From the NCBI GenBank assembly GCA_964247055.1, contig OZ176055.1, forward strand, positions 2,976,001 through 3,040,000: a DNA stretch of 64,000 nt, in the 5' to 3' direction. A program made the position numbers and the translations under genes. How positions within the stretch are numbered: position 1 is the first letter of the stretch; each line of letters starts with the position of its first letter. The notes below the pieces were generated by a model. The model was given only the letters and a program-made list of their open reading frames with translations, had not been told where the DNA came from and did no database searches. This DNA comes from Paragordius varius. Its lineage: Eukaryota > Nematomorpha. Of this stretch, positions 36,606-49,193 are shown one piece after another.

Positions 36606-38728
36606 CAGATTACACTGCGAACAACAAGGGGTATAAAAACAATCTGAATAAATTTATATATTGTAGCTTTCAGAATTTTCAGTGCTTTTGGTTTTAACTC
36701 TTACGAGCGATATAAAAAGTTATTTGTAATTGCTCGATATCGTAAAATCGCAAAATTAGCGCATATTATGCTAGATAAAATTTATTGGTTAAACCTGAAA
36801 GCTTTATTCTGCAAAATATTTAAGTAATACAGAACCTACATATAAAAAAGCTACATTGTTAAATTTAGAATTTTAGATGTGAAGTCATTTTTTTGTCCGT
36901 CCAAAAGCGGCAAGTTTCTTAAAATAAACATGGTGCTTTTAATTTTGCGCCTTATGAGTCCTTAAAAATCGTTTGACATTTAAAATATAAACATTTGTGC
37001 TAACAGCTCCGTAGAAAAATCCAATATTACCGCAATTAAGAAAAAATGAAAATGTTTGTTTGGAGGCTTTACATAAATTAATTAATATATCCTCATAAAA
37101 TATTTTAGCCAAACATTTAAATTAAACTAACAAAAATTTGCCATAAGCTCCGAAAACGCAATCTTCGGGCTCCTCTAAGATGGTTTTCATGGCAAAAATC
37201 CCTGCGAAACCATTTTTATTATATACAATATATTATGACTTTAGAAAATAAAATAAAAAGTAAATAAATAAATTTTGATATTTTGTTGAAGCTACCTTAT
37301 GGTATGGGGGAAACGGTATAATGGTAAAGATAATATAAAAACACCTTAACTACATTCGATGATGTTGAAATATCTGCACATCCGAATTTTAATTATTAAT
37401 TTCGTTGATTTTTAAACCAAGGATAAAAATTGTGTTTTTTACAGCAAAACAAACTCGTCAGCATTATCAAATTACCTGTTAAGGTGCTTTCATTAAATAC
37501 TGGAAAGCGTTTTCCGTTTCCACCAAATAAATTCCATGAAGCACGCTCCAACAAAATTATGCCAAATTTTATTTTTTAGCAAATTATGCATTTTTTTCAA
37601 AAATATCTTTTTTGATGTTATTCTATATATAAATTTATCCGGTATCTCATTGCGATAATTAACACTTCGATTCAAATTGGGGCATCTAAATACCCCAGGC
37701 TAAATTTTAATTAAAATTTTTAAAAAGCTACTGAAGGAAACGATCCCAATTTAAATTTATGCTTCTATCCTGATAAATATTATATAGATATGCCAGAATT
37801 TCTTGATAAAATTTTGTTTTGTAAAAAAAGTTCCATCTCAAACTACTTCGACGCCATTTTTATTTTACAAAAATTTTGCAAAATATCGTCTTCAATCAAT
37901 TTTAAGGGTAAAACTAAAGCTTATTTTTTATATAAATTACATCTAACATTGATAGAAATAGAAAAGGCGGTTTATTTTGTATTATTTTTTAATTTTACAA
38001 TTTGACATATGTCACGTTGACTAAATTTTTACCTTTAAGTTTTAGCTTAAAATAAGTGATATCAAGTATTTTTGAATAAAATTTTTTATATATTTTGGTT
38101 TATTAATGTTATATAAGTGCAAAATTTTGCCATGGTTTCGATTGCTTCCATACTTTTTAAAGTATTTGATTATAAACAGGCCTGGGGTATCCAACTACCC
38201 CAATTTGAATCGAAGGACTAAAATGAGTGTGTTGTATCCAAGTGTTAAGAAAACAAGCGGAAAAATTCAATTTGCGAATAAAATTTTAAATTTATTTGTT
38301 TTGCGTTTTATATAGTTAATAATATATTTTAGTGATATTTTATGGAATGAAGCAAAAAATATTTATTGTTAATTTTGACACATTTGGATATGAATCTATT
38401 GCAAGAAAGCTGGAATCGTCTTTCTTATATCATTTTTAAGCCCCGAAACCAAAAGCACAATGAGAATTCTGATATTTTTTAATTAGAATATATGTGCTTA
38501 CTTTAATGTTGGCCAGAAATAAAATAGCCCATGGTAAAAAACAAAAAATGGTTGAAATTAAACATTTTTTTCCTATCTTTCAACATTAAATATTTTATTT
38601 TGGACAAACTTTGTTTTATACCATACGCTTCTGTTTTACCAATTGAGCAACAATAATGTGAATTTAACGATAAAATAAATTAATATTCATCGGATATTTT
38701 GTTTATGCTCTGATTTTGGGTGTAAAAG
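36606..38728. mobile_element. E-family long-inverted-repeat element (E3), interrupted
   Basis: A left-type arm (CAGTGCTTTTGGTTTTAACTC, about 36680-36705) and a right-type arm (CCCCGAAACCAAAAGCAC, about 38440-38460) match E1 at 27111-28265. A second left-like stretch (CATGGTGCTTTTAATTTTG, about 36930) suggests rearrangement or nested copies. The TTAA-flanked repeat 37659-38248 is inserted inside. Ends are approximate. Confidence 0.6.
37659..38248. mobile_element. TTAA-flanked inverted-repeat element C
   Basis: Best-preserved member of its family. The outer ends are TTAACACTT and AAGTGTTAA. Inside them an inverted repeat reads CGATTCAAATTGGGG, then a variable patch, then TACCCCAGG. The left end lacks about 27 bp that the right end has between these blocks. 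It has no transposase. TTAA at both ends recalls piggyBac-type targeting, but the expected terminal CCC is absent. Confidence 0.75.
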
Positions 38729-38887
38729 TCTTAAGCCACATATGATTAATAATTTTTAAAAAATAACTTAAACTAATTTAAAACAGAATATTTTCGCATA
38801 AAATAATTATATTTACAAAAGCTAAAAAATATTTAAAAGTCACTGGATAATAAATACATAAATAATTCCAGATTTTTTAATATTAAA

Positions 38888-38912
38888 TAGGTATATATAT
38901 ATATATATATTT
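38888..38912. repeat. TA microsatellite
   Basis: A pure run of about 11 TA dinucleotides upstream of the pseudokinase exons. Confidence 0.8.
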
Positions 38913-39446
38913 TTCGTCAGAATGAAATGTGTTTAGAGTCCTACTTTTAATAATTGATAAAAAGGACTGTATACATGCCTACCTATAGACAAACACCTTA
39001 ATATTTTTAATAAAAGATTTTATATGATATAAAATAGATCGGGATAGATATAAATATTTCAATGATTATATATAATGTTTGGGTTAACTCAAGACATAGC
39101 AAAATCAATGCATAAAATTTGTCTATTTCCAGCCAATCATTATACTTCCTCCCCAGTTCAATAAAATATAGCTTATCAAAATATATTAGATAAAGAAATT
39201 TTACAATTATCCCAAATCCTTACAAAAATTACAAGATTCCAAAACTCGGCTAAATAAAATTAAAAATGAAAGAAAAATGGATTACCAGAAGTTCACAAAT
39301 TTTACCGCCTACACATCTCAATGTCTATCTGTGGATAATTACAAAATTGATTGGTCTTTTATCTCTATTAATAAATTGGTATATTTACGACTTATGTAAT
39401 TATTAAATAAAACCTATAATTAAAAAACGGTTGTCTATAATAATAG

Positions 39447-42400
39447 ATTAAAAGCAAAAATGTATTTCAACAAATTCTTCGTGGTTTTTACCTCAACAAA
39501 GGCACAAACGTTCGACACCATGTTTGGATAAAAACGGCAATTGCTGGTAAGGACCTAAACAAAATAATATTTGTATTAAGTTGTAAATTAGACCTTAAAA
39601 TATATTTTGCGCACTTTTTAGTTAAAATAACAATCTATTAATCGATAGATACCAACAAAATATCATATAAAGTTGTTAGAGAAGCACTAAACGAAATCCA
39701 AATACTGAAATTAGTGGGAAAGCATGACAATATAGTTCGTTTTTATGGATGGGCAGAATACCAAAGTAAAATTTTAATTCTACATTTATGCAAACTATGA
39801 CTAACTTATGTTTAATATATAAACTTCTATGTTCTATATAACACATTATTTTTGACTAATTTTATTTGTATGCATTGAAAGGAATCCAACTTTAAACCGA
39901 ATTTGAAACTGTGTGGGGTGGTGGCAAAAAAATAAATAAGACACTTAGTAAATATCGGTTATTCAAATGGACATAATTTTTTCTATTATGCGATGATATT
40001 TAGTGTTTTATTCAATATTGTATGATAATATTGCACAAATATATATAAAAAAAATTAAATTGCACCGAAATAATTGCATATGAGGTTTCAAGGGAAGGTA
40101 GACCTTAATTATATTAAAAACTGAGGATAGGACCCTGATCTATTTAGTTCCAAATTGGGATTGAGAATTAAAAATTGAGAATATTGTTAATAGAGCTTAT
40201 TAATGCCTTTTGTCGGTTGGTTAAAAAAATGCGCCGGGGCCTGTTACCATAAAATAATCGGTCAGTCTTAATCTATGCATAAAAATTTCATATTATTTAT
40301 CTTTCATTTAAAATAGGTGTAATTTTTACACGGCAATTGTATTTCTAGTTCGGCTAATTAAGAGTTTATGCAATTGCGTATAATTAAAACAATTATTTTT
40401 TATATGCACGATTACTCTACGACTCCAATTTATTGAATTATTTTTAAAGCATATTATTTCTATTTAGACACTTTATATGTTGTGCTGGAAGAACCTCTAT
40501 ATGCAGATTTAAAAACGTATTTGGCAAATTTATCTGAGCACTCAAATGAAGAAAAAATTAAAGATACAAACCACATATATGAAACCATAAATGATGACAG
40601 TTATTATCATGATAATTATGATGGGGAAAAGGAAACTTTATTAAAACATGTCACATCGAATTCCATTTCAAACTACACAATACTTCGCTTATGTCGAGAT
40701 ATAATTAATGGAATGATACATTTAACCAAGTTAAAGGTAGGTTGCATATTTTGAAACTTTATCTAGTGGGAGATTAAATCGTTAATTTATGCAGTAACGA
40801 GCACTTTAATAGGCAATATCAGAATTTTAATGTCAAAAGGATATTTACAGTCATGTATCCTTTATTTTATCAAAAAAAATTTTCTTTTTCGTTAAATGGG
40901 TATAAATATTTGTTAAAAATGAAAAACAAGAGCTCTTTGGTAATAACAATATATTATATTCATCAAAAAAATAAAGAAGTGTGGTGGACAGGCGTGGAAA
41001 ATATTGTATGGAAAACTTGTTTAATTATATTGATGTTACACTAATAACTAACCCTTTATCTCAAATTTAATGTTAAAAGAACATGAAATTTACTATATAA
41101 GATTTTCACGCCTTACCCACACTTTTTTTACTTTTTTTATAAATTGTTGAATACCATAGAGCTCTTGTTTATTCAACGAAAAAAAAATAATAAAATAAAG
41201 GATACATTAATGTAATTTACAAGTGTGTTGCCATGAATAAGATTTTTCGTTTTTTTAATTAAAAATTGAGAAGAAGAAATATACTCTCCAATTAATTATA
41301 TAACTAATAGAATGAAACATCCTACACATGGCAACATCTAAATTAAATACACCTTTAGGCATTGAAAATACAGAAATGGCCTATTATAAAACTCTTTGTA
41401 ATCTGCCTTTTATAAAACTAATGTTCGTATCATATTCGTAATACATGTGTTTTATCGGTTATAGTTACATTTTAGTAATTAGAGACTTTTTTTATACTTT
41501 GCAATATATAGATCGTTCATCGAAATTTATGTTCAAGTTCTATTTACTTGGGCATGGATAGCTATCAACTGACTTTAGTAGCGAAAATTTCAAATTTTGA
41601 ATTGGCCACCCACCCTACAATAAATCTCACACAAGATATTATAAATGTATCATTTTATTATCACATAAAAAAATTATAATGGAAGAAACACACACTAAAG
41701 CAATGAACCGCGGCCTACGAGCGTTCTGAATTATTTATTTAATTTTTTAATGTGCTTATTTTTAAATATGGTACACAGACCTTGAGATAAATAAAATATT
41801 CAAACAATCTTTGGATTAATGCCTCTTATGTAGTTCAAATGTAATTTTAAAATTGTGGGGCAAATTGATACGACTTTGTGGCTTTTTTTAGTAGATAATA
41901 TCTAAGGGTAAATTAATTCCAGCTTTTATTGGTTTAATTAAAATTAGAATAAATGGTTAGTCAGTCATTTTGCCTATGCTCCTGCCATCTTTGAAAAAAT
42001 TTCCAAATTTATGTTTTTAACCCTGCAATATTGTAAAGATATATTTAATAAGCGTGAAACTGTCATATACCAAAATAAATGACTTCAAGTGATATAGATT
42101 TTGTCAATTCAAAACACATTTTGGTCCGTTTATTTTGTATCAAGAAACGTACCTTATGACATGTTAATTACGAAAATATGGTTTTTCGAATTAGGATTGT
42201 TTATAGTGCTCACGTTGAGTGATGCGTTAATCTCGGATACTTTTAAATTAATCTCGTATACTTTTAAATTAATCTCTACTTTTTAACTCGTTTTATATTA
42301 TTTTTTAGACTTCATTGGATATACCGATGCGGTGGATGGCCCCTGAAACATTTTTAAATCATTTATATTCAGAAAAATCAGATGTATGGTCATTTGGTAT

Positions 42401-45400
42401 TGTTATCTGGGAGATGTTGACAAGAAGTAACAAACCCTATTTATTATTAAATTAGTATATAACACACTGAGCAAAAATATCATGATGATAAAAATGTATT
42501 ATAGAGGGACGTATCTCATATTTAATTTTGGTTTTTGGCCCTACGAGTAATTAAGGAAACATATTTTCTTTTTTATGGTAATTGCTCCATATAAAAAAGT
42601 CTCAAAATTTGCGCATATTATGTCTGATGTGGTTTTTTGGTTAAAGCTAAATTTATTCCAATAATATTAATAAAATATATCTATAAAAGGCAAACATTAT
42701 TTTTTAAAATTTATTCTTGGTGGGCTGTTAAAATCTAAAATTCAGGTTCTCTTAAATAAAAGTGAAAAGGCCAGCTAGATTATGGCATCAAAGAACCAAT
42801 TTTTAAAAGGCATCCTTTGCTCAAAAATTTAATTTTCAACGTAATTTTGCTAAAGCGTACTTCATAATTTGAGGTATGATAAAAACCGTATAAAAATGCT
42901 TTAAGATATTACTTTTTTTACATATTTCAATGATGCTGACATTTCTATTGAGTTAAATGTCAATTAAAATTCGTTTATAAGCAAATCAAGGTTTATAGAA
43001 ATTTTAGCATCATCGAATTATACAGAAAAAGTTTGCATTTACTACCTGTTAGGTTTAATCATAGATATGAAGATGTTAACGCATTTATTAAAAAAGAAAG
43101 CTATATATATATATATACAGTAAATGTTAATTTTTAATATCAAGAATTTTTTTTTTAATCCATGTGGCATTTTTTTATCCTTTTAAAAGTTGTTTTACAA
43201 GCATATAAAAAATAACGCTTACATATATATTTAAATGTACTTACATGTCCCTTTTCGGTACACATACATGAGAGATACATTAACATTGCAATATGTTCCC
43301 CTTCTTACATTTATTATTTGAGAAATGGTAACATCGCATATGGGTTTTGCCTACTTTGATAAATATTTAGGTTTGATATAAAATTTTTGATAAATATTTA
43401 GGTTTATAACATTTTTTATAAAATTAGGTATTAATCAGTATGTTATGTGTTGAGCATACTTTGATTTTTAATTTATAATTTATTTATTTTTTTTATAAAA
43501 AATATTAAGTTTTTATTATTTTGTCAAAAAGAAATTTAGAATTAATGTATAGTTTTTGTGAAGAAGATAGTATAGATGAAAGTTTGCCATCAACATCAGA
43601 TTCAAACTATGGAGACACATTAATAACCCAGACTCCAGAGATCAAAAAAAGTATTTTTTATCCTTATTTTAGGGCAGTATTGGAGCAAAAGAAAGATGGA
43701 AAAAGCCATCTATCTTTTTCCATTACACAATGAAAAACCAAGTCGATGGTTTTGTGACTTCTTAGATATGACAGAATCAAGCATAAATAAATTGCGACAA
43801 AAGTTTATGCGAGGAGAGTCAATGATCATCAAGGGCCGAAAGAAGAAATATGATAATTTAAAATTACAGAAAATTATAGCTGACATCATTAAAGACAATA
43901 ATCAAATATATTTGGAGGAACTTTTAAAATATATTCCGGAAAACTTCAGCGTTTCCAGATCCACACTTTGCAAATGTTTGAAACACATGAATATTACACA
44001 CAAAAGAGGTTATTTTGAACCCATCAACCGTAACACGCCCCTAAATATAGACAAAAGATTTCAATATGCCCAGGATGTATTACAAAAAGATATGGATCTT
44101 TTTTTATGTGGATGAATGTGGATTTAATATAAATACTAAAAGCTGTTATGGGTGGGCCCCTGCGGGAAAATCTGTGGTTATAAAAAAAAGACCCAAATCT
44201 CCTAATGTATCTTTATTGTGTATGATTGGAATTTTCGGTAATCTATTTATTTTTATTTTAGGGGTGGTAAAGTATGAAGTAAAAATCGGCAGCTATGACG
44301 CTGCTGGTTTTGGAAATTTCCTTCAAGATGCCAGAAAAGTAATCTCGCCCGAAGATTATATAGTGTTGGATAACGCTCCAATACACCATGCGAAATCCAT
44401 TCGCGACAAGAGAAATCTTCTATTTATGCCGCCATACAGCCCCCAGTTAAACCCAATTGAAAATTTTTTTGCTAAAATCAAAAAAAGACAGGAAAGATGC
44501 CATTTCAACAATGTGGAAGAATTGATTGAAAACATAACTCAAATTCTTGAAAATATTCAGCACATTCATCTTTTTAAATATTATGAGCACACCAAAAAAA
44601 TTGTCAAAAATATTTGCTTAAATAAATTACCACTTGAACCAGATAATAATTATAAATAAATAAATGATATTATTTTACCATTTTTCGTGACATTTCTCAG
44701 TTTTAATTTTAGGTGATATAGTGTTTTTAAAAAAAGTCAGCAAAATCAAATTAATATTTAAATTTGTATAATACAAGTTTTATTACGCACATAAGCGATT
44801 TATATGTTATCAAATATATTTTTTTATAGTCTTTACTGCAATATTTTTTAATTAATTATTAAAAACTTAATTTTTTATAAAAAAAATTACATATAAAACC
44901 TAAAAAATTATTTAATGAAGTAGGCAAAACCCATATGCGATGTTACGATTTTTCAAATAATAAATGTAGCGAGAAGAGGAACATATTGCAATGTTATAAT
45001 ATATATCTCTCATATATGTGTACCGAAAAGGGACATGTAAGTACATTTAAATATATATGTAAGTGTTATTTTTTATATGCTTGTAAAACAACTTTAGAAA
45101 TGATAAAAAATGCCACATGGATTAAAAAAAAAATTCTTGATATTAAAAATTAACATTTACTGTATATATATTTACATGATACATACAAATATGTGTATAA
45201 AATAATAGATATGGTATTTGTATCATACATAAAAAATATAAGTTTAAACTCAAAACATATTAACATGACTGCACCCATAGGAGAACCCCGGCTTCCGGCG
45301 AATTTTCTCAGGGGAACGAGGCTCGATAAGACTTTCATCATTAATATTGTAATTATTATCATTTATATTTTCACTGTTAATCTCACTATTATTCCATTTA

Positions 45401-47593
45401 TTTTAACATTATTATTATTACTAACCATATTATCGCCCTACTTTACTATTGTTTTGAGTAACAGGGGCGTATTTGAGTTGGTGGGTGGATCGTTTCAATT
45501 GATCTACAAGCTTTCTGACAATGTTATCGTCCTGGTCTCCTATCCTGTATGATAGTGGGCCCGTTCTGTCAGCTACCTCGCCTTCTCGACATCTGGGACC
45601 ACATTTAAACATAACAACCGTATACGCAATTTCCCCTTCCTGGCTCATAATCCCAGACAACTTAACATCCCTCCAATCTTGATTATGAATCGCCTGATTA
45701 CCTTTTCCAAAATTTATCCTTAACTGTGTCTCTCCGGATCTCATCTCGACTTAAATGAATTACAGTTAGAAACTTAGATGTATCGCTACCATCCATATTA
45801 ATTGTATTAAGATTATCTTCACCGGAGCATCTTGACACGTATTCGGCCCGATGTTTTGGACCCGCCTATTTTTGGAAAAGATTTGCGCTTTTGAAAAAAA
45901 AAATTTTTAAGTCAAAATTTAGCATATTTTTAAAAGTTTTATCCCACACCGGTAAATGAATTAGCCCATTTGAGAAGAGCGAAAAAATTTGGGTTTTTGG
46001 AAGCCATCTAAAAATTAAATTTTTAAAAAATATTGTTGTGTAAATGTAGTTTATAATTTTGTTAATATTATTTGGAATGATACCTCTAACTTTCACTAAA
46101 AAAATTTAAAAAAAATGAATTCGTCATTTTCATATGGAGCACGCACACAAAAGTGTAAATAACTTTTTTATATAACTCGTAAGGGCCAAAACCAAAGCAC
46201 CTTAATTGTGATATATTTTATTAGAATATATATATTTCATCAGGTAATTTTTTATACACTCCCCCCTCCCGATTTTGGAGGCAAGGTATATTGTAATAAA
46301 ATTTATATATATTATTATGTTATATTTATGGGTCTTTTACTTAAAATATGATAATTGCTTCAAATCGGGTCTCAATATTTCCGTACATTTATCAAATTTA
46401 TGTTTTTTTGTAAAAGTTAAATGCTTTATTTTAAAGAATATCGTTAAACTATATCATAAACTACAATAAAAACACAAAACAATACTTATATTAAATCTAA
46501 AATTTTAACCTAAACTCAAAAGGTAGCAAACTCTTTTTAAAATAAACTTAATAAAAATGATTAAAAGGTTGCTTAAATTTGAATTTTTGTTAAACACATT
46601 TTATTGAACATAATTCTGAGATAGAGATGAGGCTCATTGAATATATCGAAGTATATTTATAATCTCTTTAGTTTTTATGACTTTTTACCTATTAAAATAT
46701 AAAACAATTTCAAAATTTTACTAAATTAAAGCAAAATAATCGAGATTAAATTATAAATTATGGCTTAATCTCGACATTTTTGAGTTAATTTTTTTAAAAA
46801 CTAGCCCATTTTAGAGAGTGTCTAACAGACTTTTATACCCTTTAGAGTTATATTAAATAATGTTTAGCTCTTTAAATATATTTAATGATATATATTAACG
46901 ATACTTTTGGAAAAGCATCAGGCGCTCACCAAAAAATGAGCCCTGATTTTAGAGTTTTAATATGGAGCAATTACTACAATAGTTCCAAAAACTTTCTTAT
47001 AATCACTCAGCCATAAAAATCTCTGATACATTTTTTACCCATATTTTACTAAATTTATATGGGCACTATACAAGCCTTTTATAATGCGATATGAAATAAC
47101 ACAAGTATAAAATGGCGGTGGAAAAGTTTGAGATGGATTATTACAATTTTATATTTTTAAAAAAATTGAATCATGCGTCCAAAAAGTTAAGCATATTTTT
47201 AATTTTAACTCAATACATACATTTTAAAATATTCGAATATAATTACTAAAATTTCCCAATAAATTCAAAGGGGTTGATGGTATCACTAATTTATTTTAGA
47301 TATTAATGATATTTAGTTAAATTTCTATACAAAAAATATAAATTTCTATAATTTAGGCGAACCTTACAGCGAAATATTAAATGACGAAGAATTGAAGGAC
47401 ATATTAATGCGCGGCTTTCGATTATGTAAACCTATCAATGATGAATCAAAATTGTATCTTGAATAAAATTATTTTTAGGTATGATCTAATGCTGTGGTGC
47501 TGGGACATTGTTCCATCAAAACGACCAACTTTTGTGCAACTCAAATTAACCATTGTACAATACATTAATTCCTATATACCCCATAAAAAATAG
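39447..47593 (+). CDS. Receptor-type tyrosine pseudokinase domain, eight exons (5' end not secured)
   Basis: Exons: 39447-39546, 39649-39765, 40468-40736, 41512-41646, 42309-42426, 47357-47453 and 47479-47593, plus at least one upstream. All phases agree and no stop interrupts about 317 codons. The fold is a receptor tyrosine kinase closest to the FGFR-like group: VWIK (the VAIK lysine), [12 protein letters not shown] (alpha-C Glu), [33 protein letters not shown] and [10 protein letters not shown]. However, the glycine loop reads SKNVFQQI with all three glycines gone, HRDLAARN is HRNLCSSS, and DFG is NFE. It should therefore be catalytically dead and poor at binding Mg-ATP. A kinase insert carries HIYETI and [10 protein letters not shown]. 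The final intron is 25 nt; the intron before it is 4.9 kb and holds nested transposons. The exon at 36234-36488 is phase-compatible as a membrane-spanning start. No intact extracellular domain was found. Confidence 0.85.
40854..41206. mobile_element. Short inverted-repeat element in a pseudokinase intron
   Basis: The left end TGTATCCTTTATTTTAT is repeated inverted at the right end (ATAAAATAAAGGATACA). Inner landmarks pair too: AAACAAGAGCTCTTTGG with CCATAGAGCTCTTGTTT. The 353 bp carry no gene. Confidence 0.8.
41225..41440. repeat. Dispersed repeat copy J2
   Basis: Counterpart of 32920-33090; see shared blocks AGATTTTTCGTTT, ACATGGCAACA and ATGGCCTATTATA. It adjoins the element ending at 41206. 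Confidence 0.5.
43118..45162 (+). mobile_element. Tc1/mariner-superfamily transposon with ~245-bp inverted repeats
   Basis: Ends are CAGTAAATGTTAATTTTT and its inverse, flanked by TA on both sides within a TA-rich target. The inverted repeats extend about 245 bp (43118-43365 and 44917-45162), through ATCCATGTGGCATTTTTT, GTACTTACATGTCCCTTTTC and CATATGGGTTTTGCCTACTT. The arms differ by few bases, so insertion is comparatively recent. It contains one nearly intact transposase gene. Confidence 0.95.
43521..44659 (+). pseudogene. IS630/Tc1-type transposase, nearly intact
   Basis: About 380 residues. An N-terminal polar region ([17 protein letters not shown]) is followed by helix-turn-helix text ([29 protein letters not shown]) and the catalytic core. 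The first Asp is in [14 protein letters not shown], the second in [10 protein letters not shown], and the Glu in [14 protein letters not shown]. Reading requires a frame change near 43700 and another near 44095. Between the second Asp and the Glu there are 29 residues, shorter than the usual 34-41 of this superfamily. The true start is uncertain: the region before 43521 is open only briefly, and TTG at 43521 is not a likely start. Confidence 0.9.
45265..45860 (-). mobile_element. Ty3/Gypsy LTR-retrotransposon fossil (end of integrase)
   Basis: A short minus-strand remnant. The text [14 protein letters not shown] followed by LVDQLKR fits the GPY/F module at the C-terminal end of a Ty3/Gypsy integrase. 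Only the tail of pol is present; no other pol domain, gag or LTR was recognised nearby. The patch is richer in G+C than its surroundings. It is a truncated, broken fossil within the pseudokinase intron, next to the Tc1/mariner element. Its age cannot be judged without LTRs. Confidence 0.6.
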
Positions 47594-49190
47594 ATATATT
47601 TGTTTGGTAATATATCATTGGCCATATAAATTGTTTATTTATTGCAATAATTTATTGTATTTATCACATGCATTATGTTAATGAGCACGGCATTTTACCC
47701 GCTAAATTTAACAAAATTTTAGACAACCCACCAATAGTTAGATATTTAGTATGCTCATTTTATTGCAATTTAATAGCTATGAAAATTAGGGCTCTTAGGT
47801 CATACTTTGTAGAAGTTTTAAAATAAATTACTTCGTAACACTCAGTAGAAGAGTATTTTGGTGCTTTCTTCTCCTAAAAAGTGCGTTTCCTATATCAGCA
47901 CTGCATACTAATTTAACAAGTATATTTCATTCCACCTGAGAGTATTCTTTCATCATTACATTATCTTAAAATTGTAGTAACATACATATGGCTAAATTCA
48001 TAAATATTTGTTTGAGCGTTAAAAAATGAACACAGCTAACCAGATGCTTCTAAATTTATTAATTCCCAAAATATAAACTACTTAAGTTAAATAAAATAAT
48101 ATTATACTGTGTTGGCACCAAAGATCACTTGTTTCTGGTTTAAATAGTATAAATGATATATAATATAAATTAAATTAAATCATTTAACAGCATTGACATG
48201 TAGTTCCCAATTTTCCACTTTTATCCCGTCATCGATCATAAATATAACAAAAGAGTTCTGCATCATTTTTGGCACGCACGCCATTAGTACTTTTGCGTTG
48301 TTTGGTTTGGTGATTCTTCAGTTCTGTTCGCAAGGTAAAATTGGCCTCTTGTATTATTGACACATTTGTATTTGTGCCATAAACACCCAATGTAAATGTT
48401 ATAAATTACAGTATAAATTGAAATTATATACACTAAATGTAAAAACTAACCATATATTTTTAAAAAAACAATGCTTAAATCTGATTTAAATATAACTAAT
48501 TGTTTTGCATATGGGATAAAAGATGTAAATTGATCACTTGATTTTATGCAATTTTAACTAAACAGCTGATTTTTAAAACAATATCAAGTGTTTGCTGGTA
48601 AAATGCAATTTGAAAGCTTACTAAATTTACTTATTTACATTTTATAACCACATGTATATGCATATAGTATTAGCGATTTAAAAAAATTTAAAATGTAGGC
48701 GAAAATGTTTGAGAGGATTTCATTACAATTTGACATTTTTTATGATATTCAAATTTTAGCTCAAACTTTATCACCGCCATTTATTTCTTTAATTTTTTAA
48801 AAATCGTGAATACAACAGGCAATATATTGATATTATGGTTCAATATAAATAATACTAGAAAACTTCATATGATAATTAAACAGTAACTTTTAATATTTAT
48901 AGATTTTAATATTCAGCTGTTCGTTTTGATCCTGGTATAGCAAACTATAATATCAGACCCAGCTATTTTTGAAAATATGCATATTTTATATTTATCTAAA
49001 AAATGTGGCGTATTTTAGATTTTAAAACATGGGGAAGTTTAAAAACTCTCTATATGATATAAAATTGGCCAAATTCATGTTGGCTGACACCTTAGACTTA
49101 TATGATACTTAAACCGCGGCCCTAAAAGTGCTTTTTTGTGATGATTTGATTACCATAGCTTTTAAATATAAAGATCCAAAATACAGTAAA
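47594..49190. other. Repeat-derived spacer after the pseudokinase
   Basis: No gene recognised. Near 48405-48470 an arm of the 49194-type repeat occurs. Around 48540-48780 a repeat with AACAGCTGATTTTTAA and TTTGAAAGCTTACTAAA recurs near 52880 and, inverted, near 55390. A solo hAT-like end (ACTTAAACCGCGGCCC) lies near 49110. Confidence 0.5.
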
Positions 49191-49193
49191 AAT

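Larger units (their letters stand above)
42460..46289. mobile_element. E-family long-inverted-repeat element (E2), split by insertions
   Basis: The left arm (about 42460-43110) and right arm (about 45860-46289) match the arms of E1, for example TTTTTGGCCCTACGAGTAA versus CTCGTAAGGGCCAAAACCAAA. A Tc1/mariner element (43118-45162) and a Ty3/Gypsy fossil (about 45265-45860) sit between the arms. It occupies most of the 4.9-kb pseudokinase intron. Ends are approximate. Confidence 0.65.
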
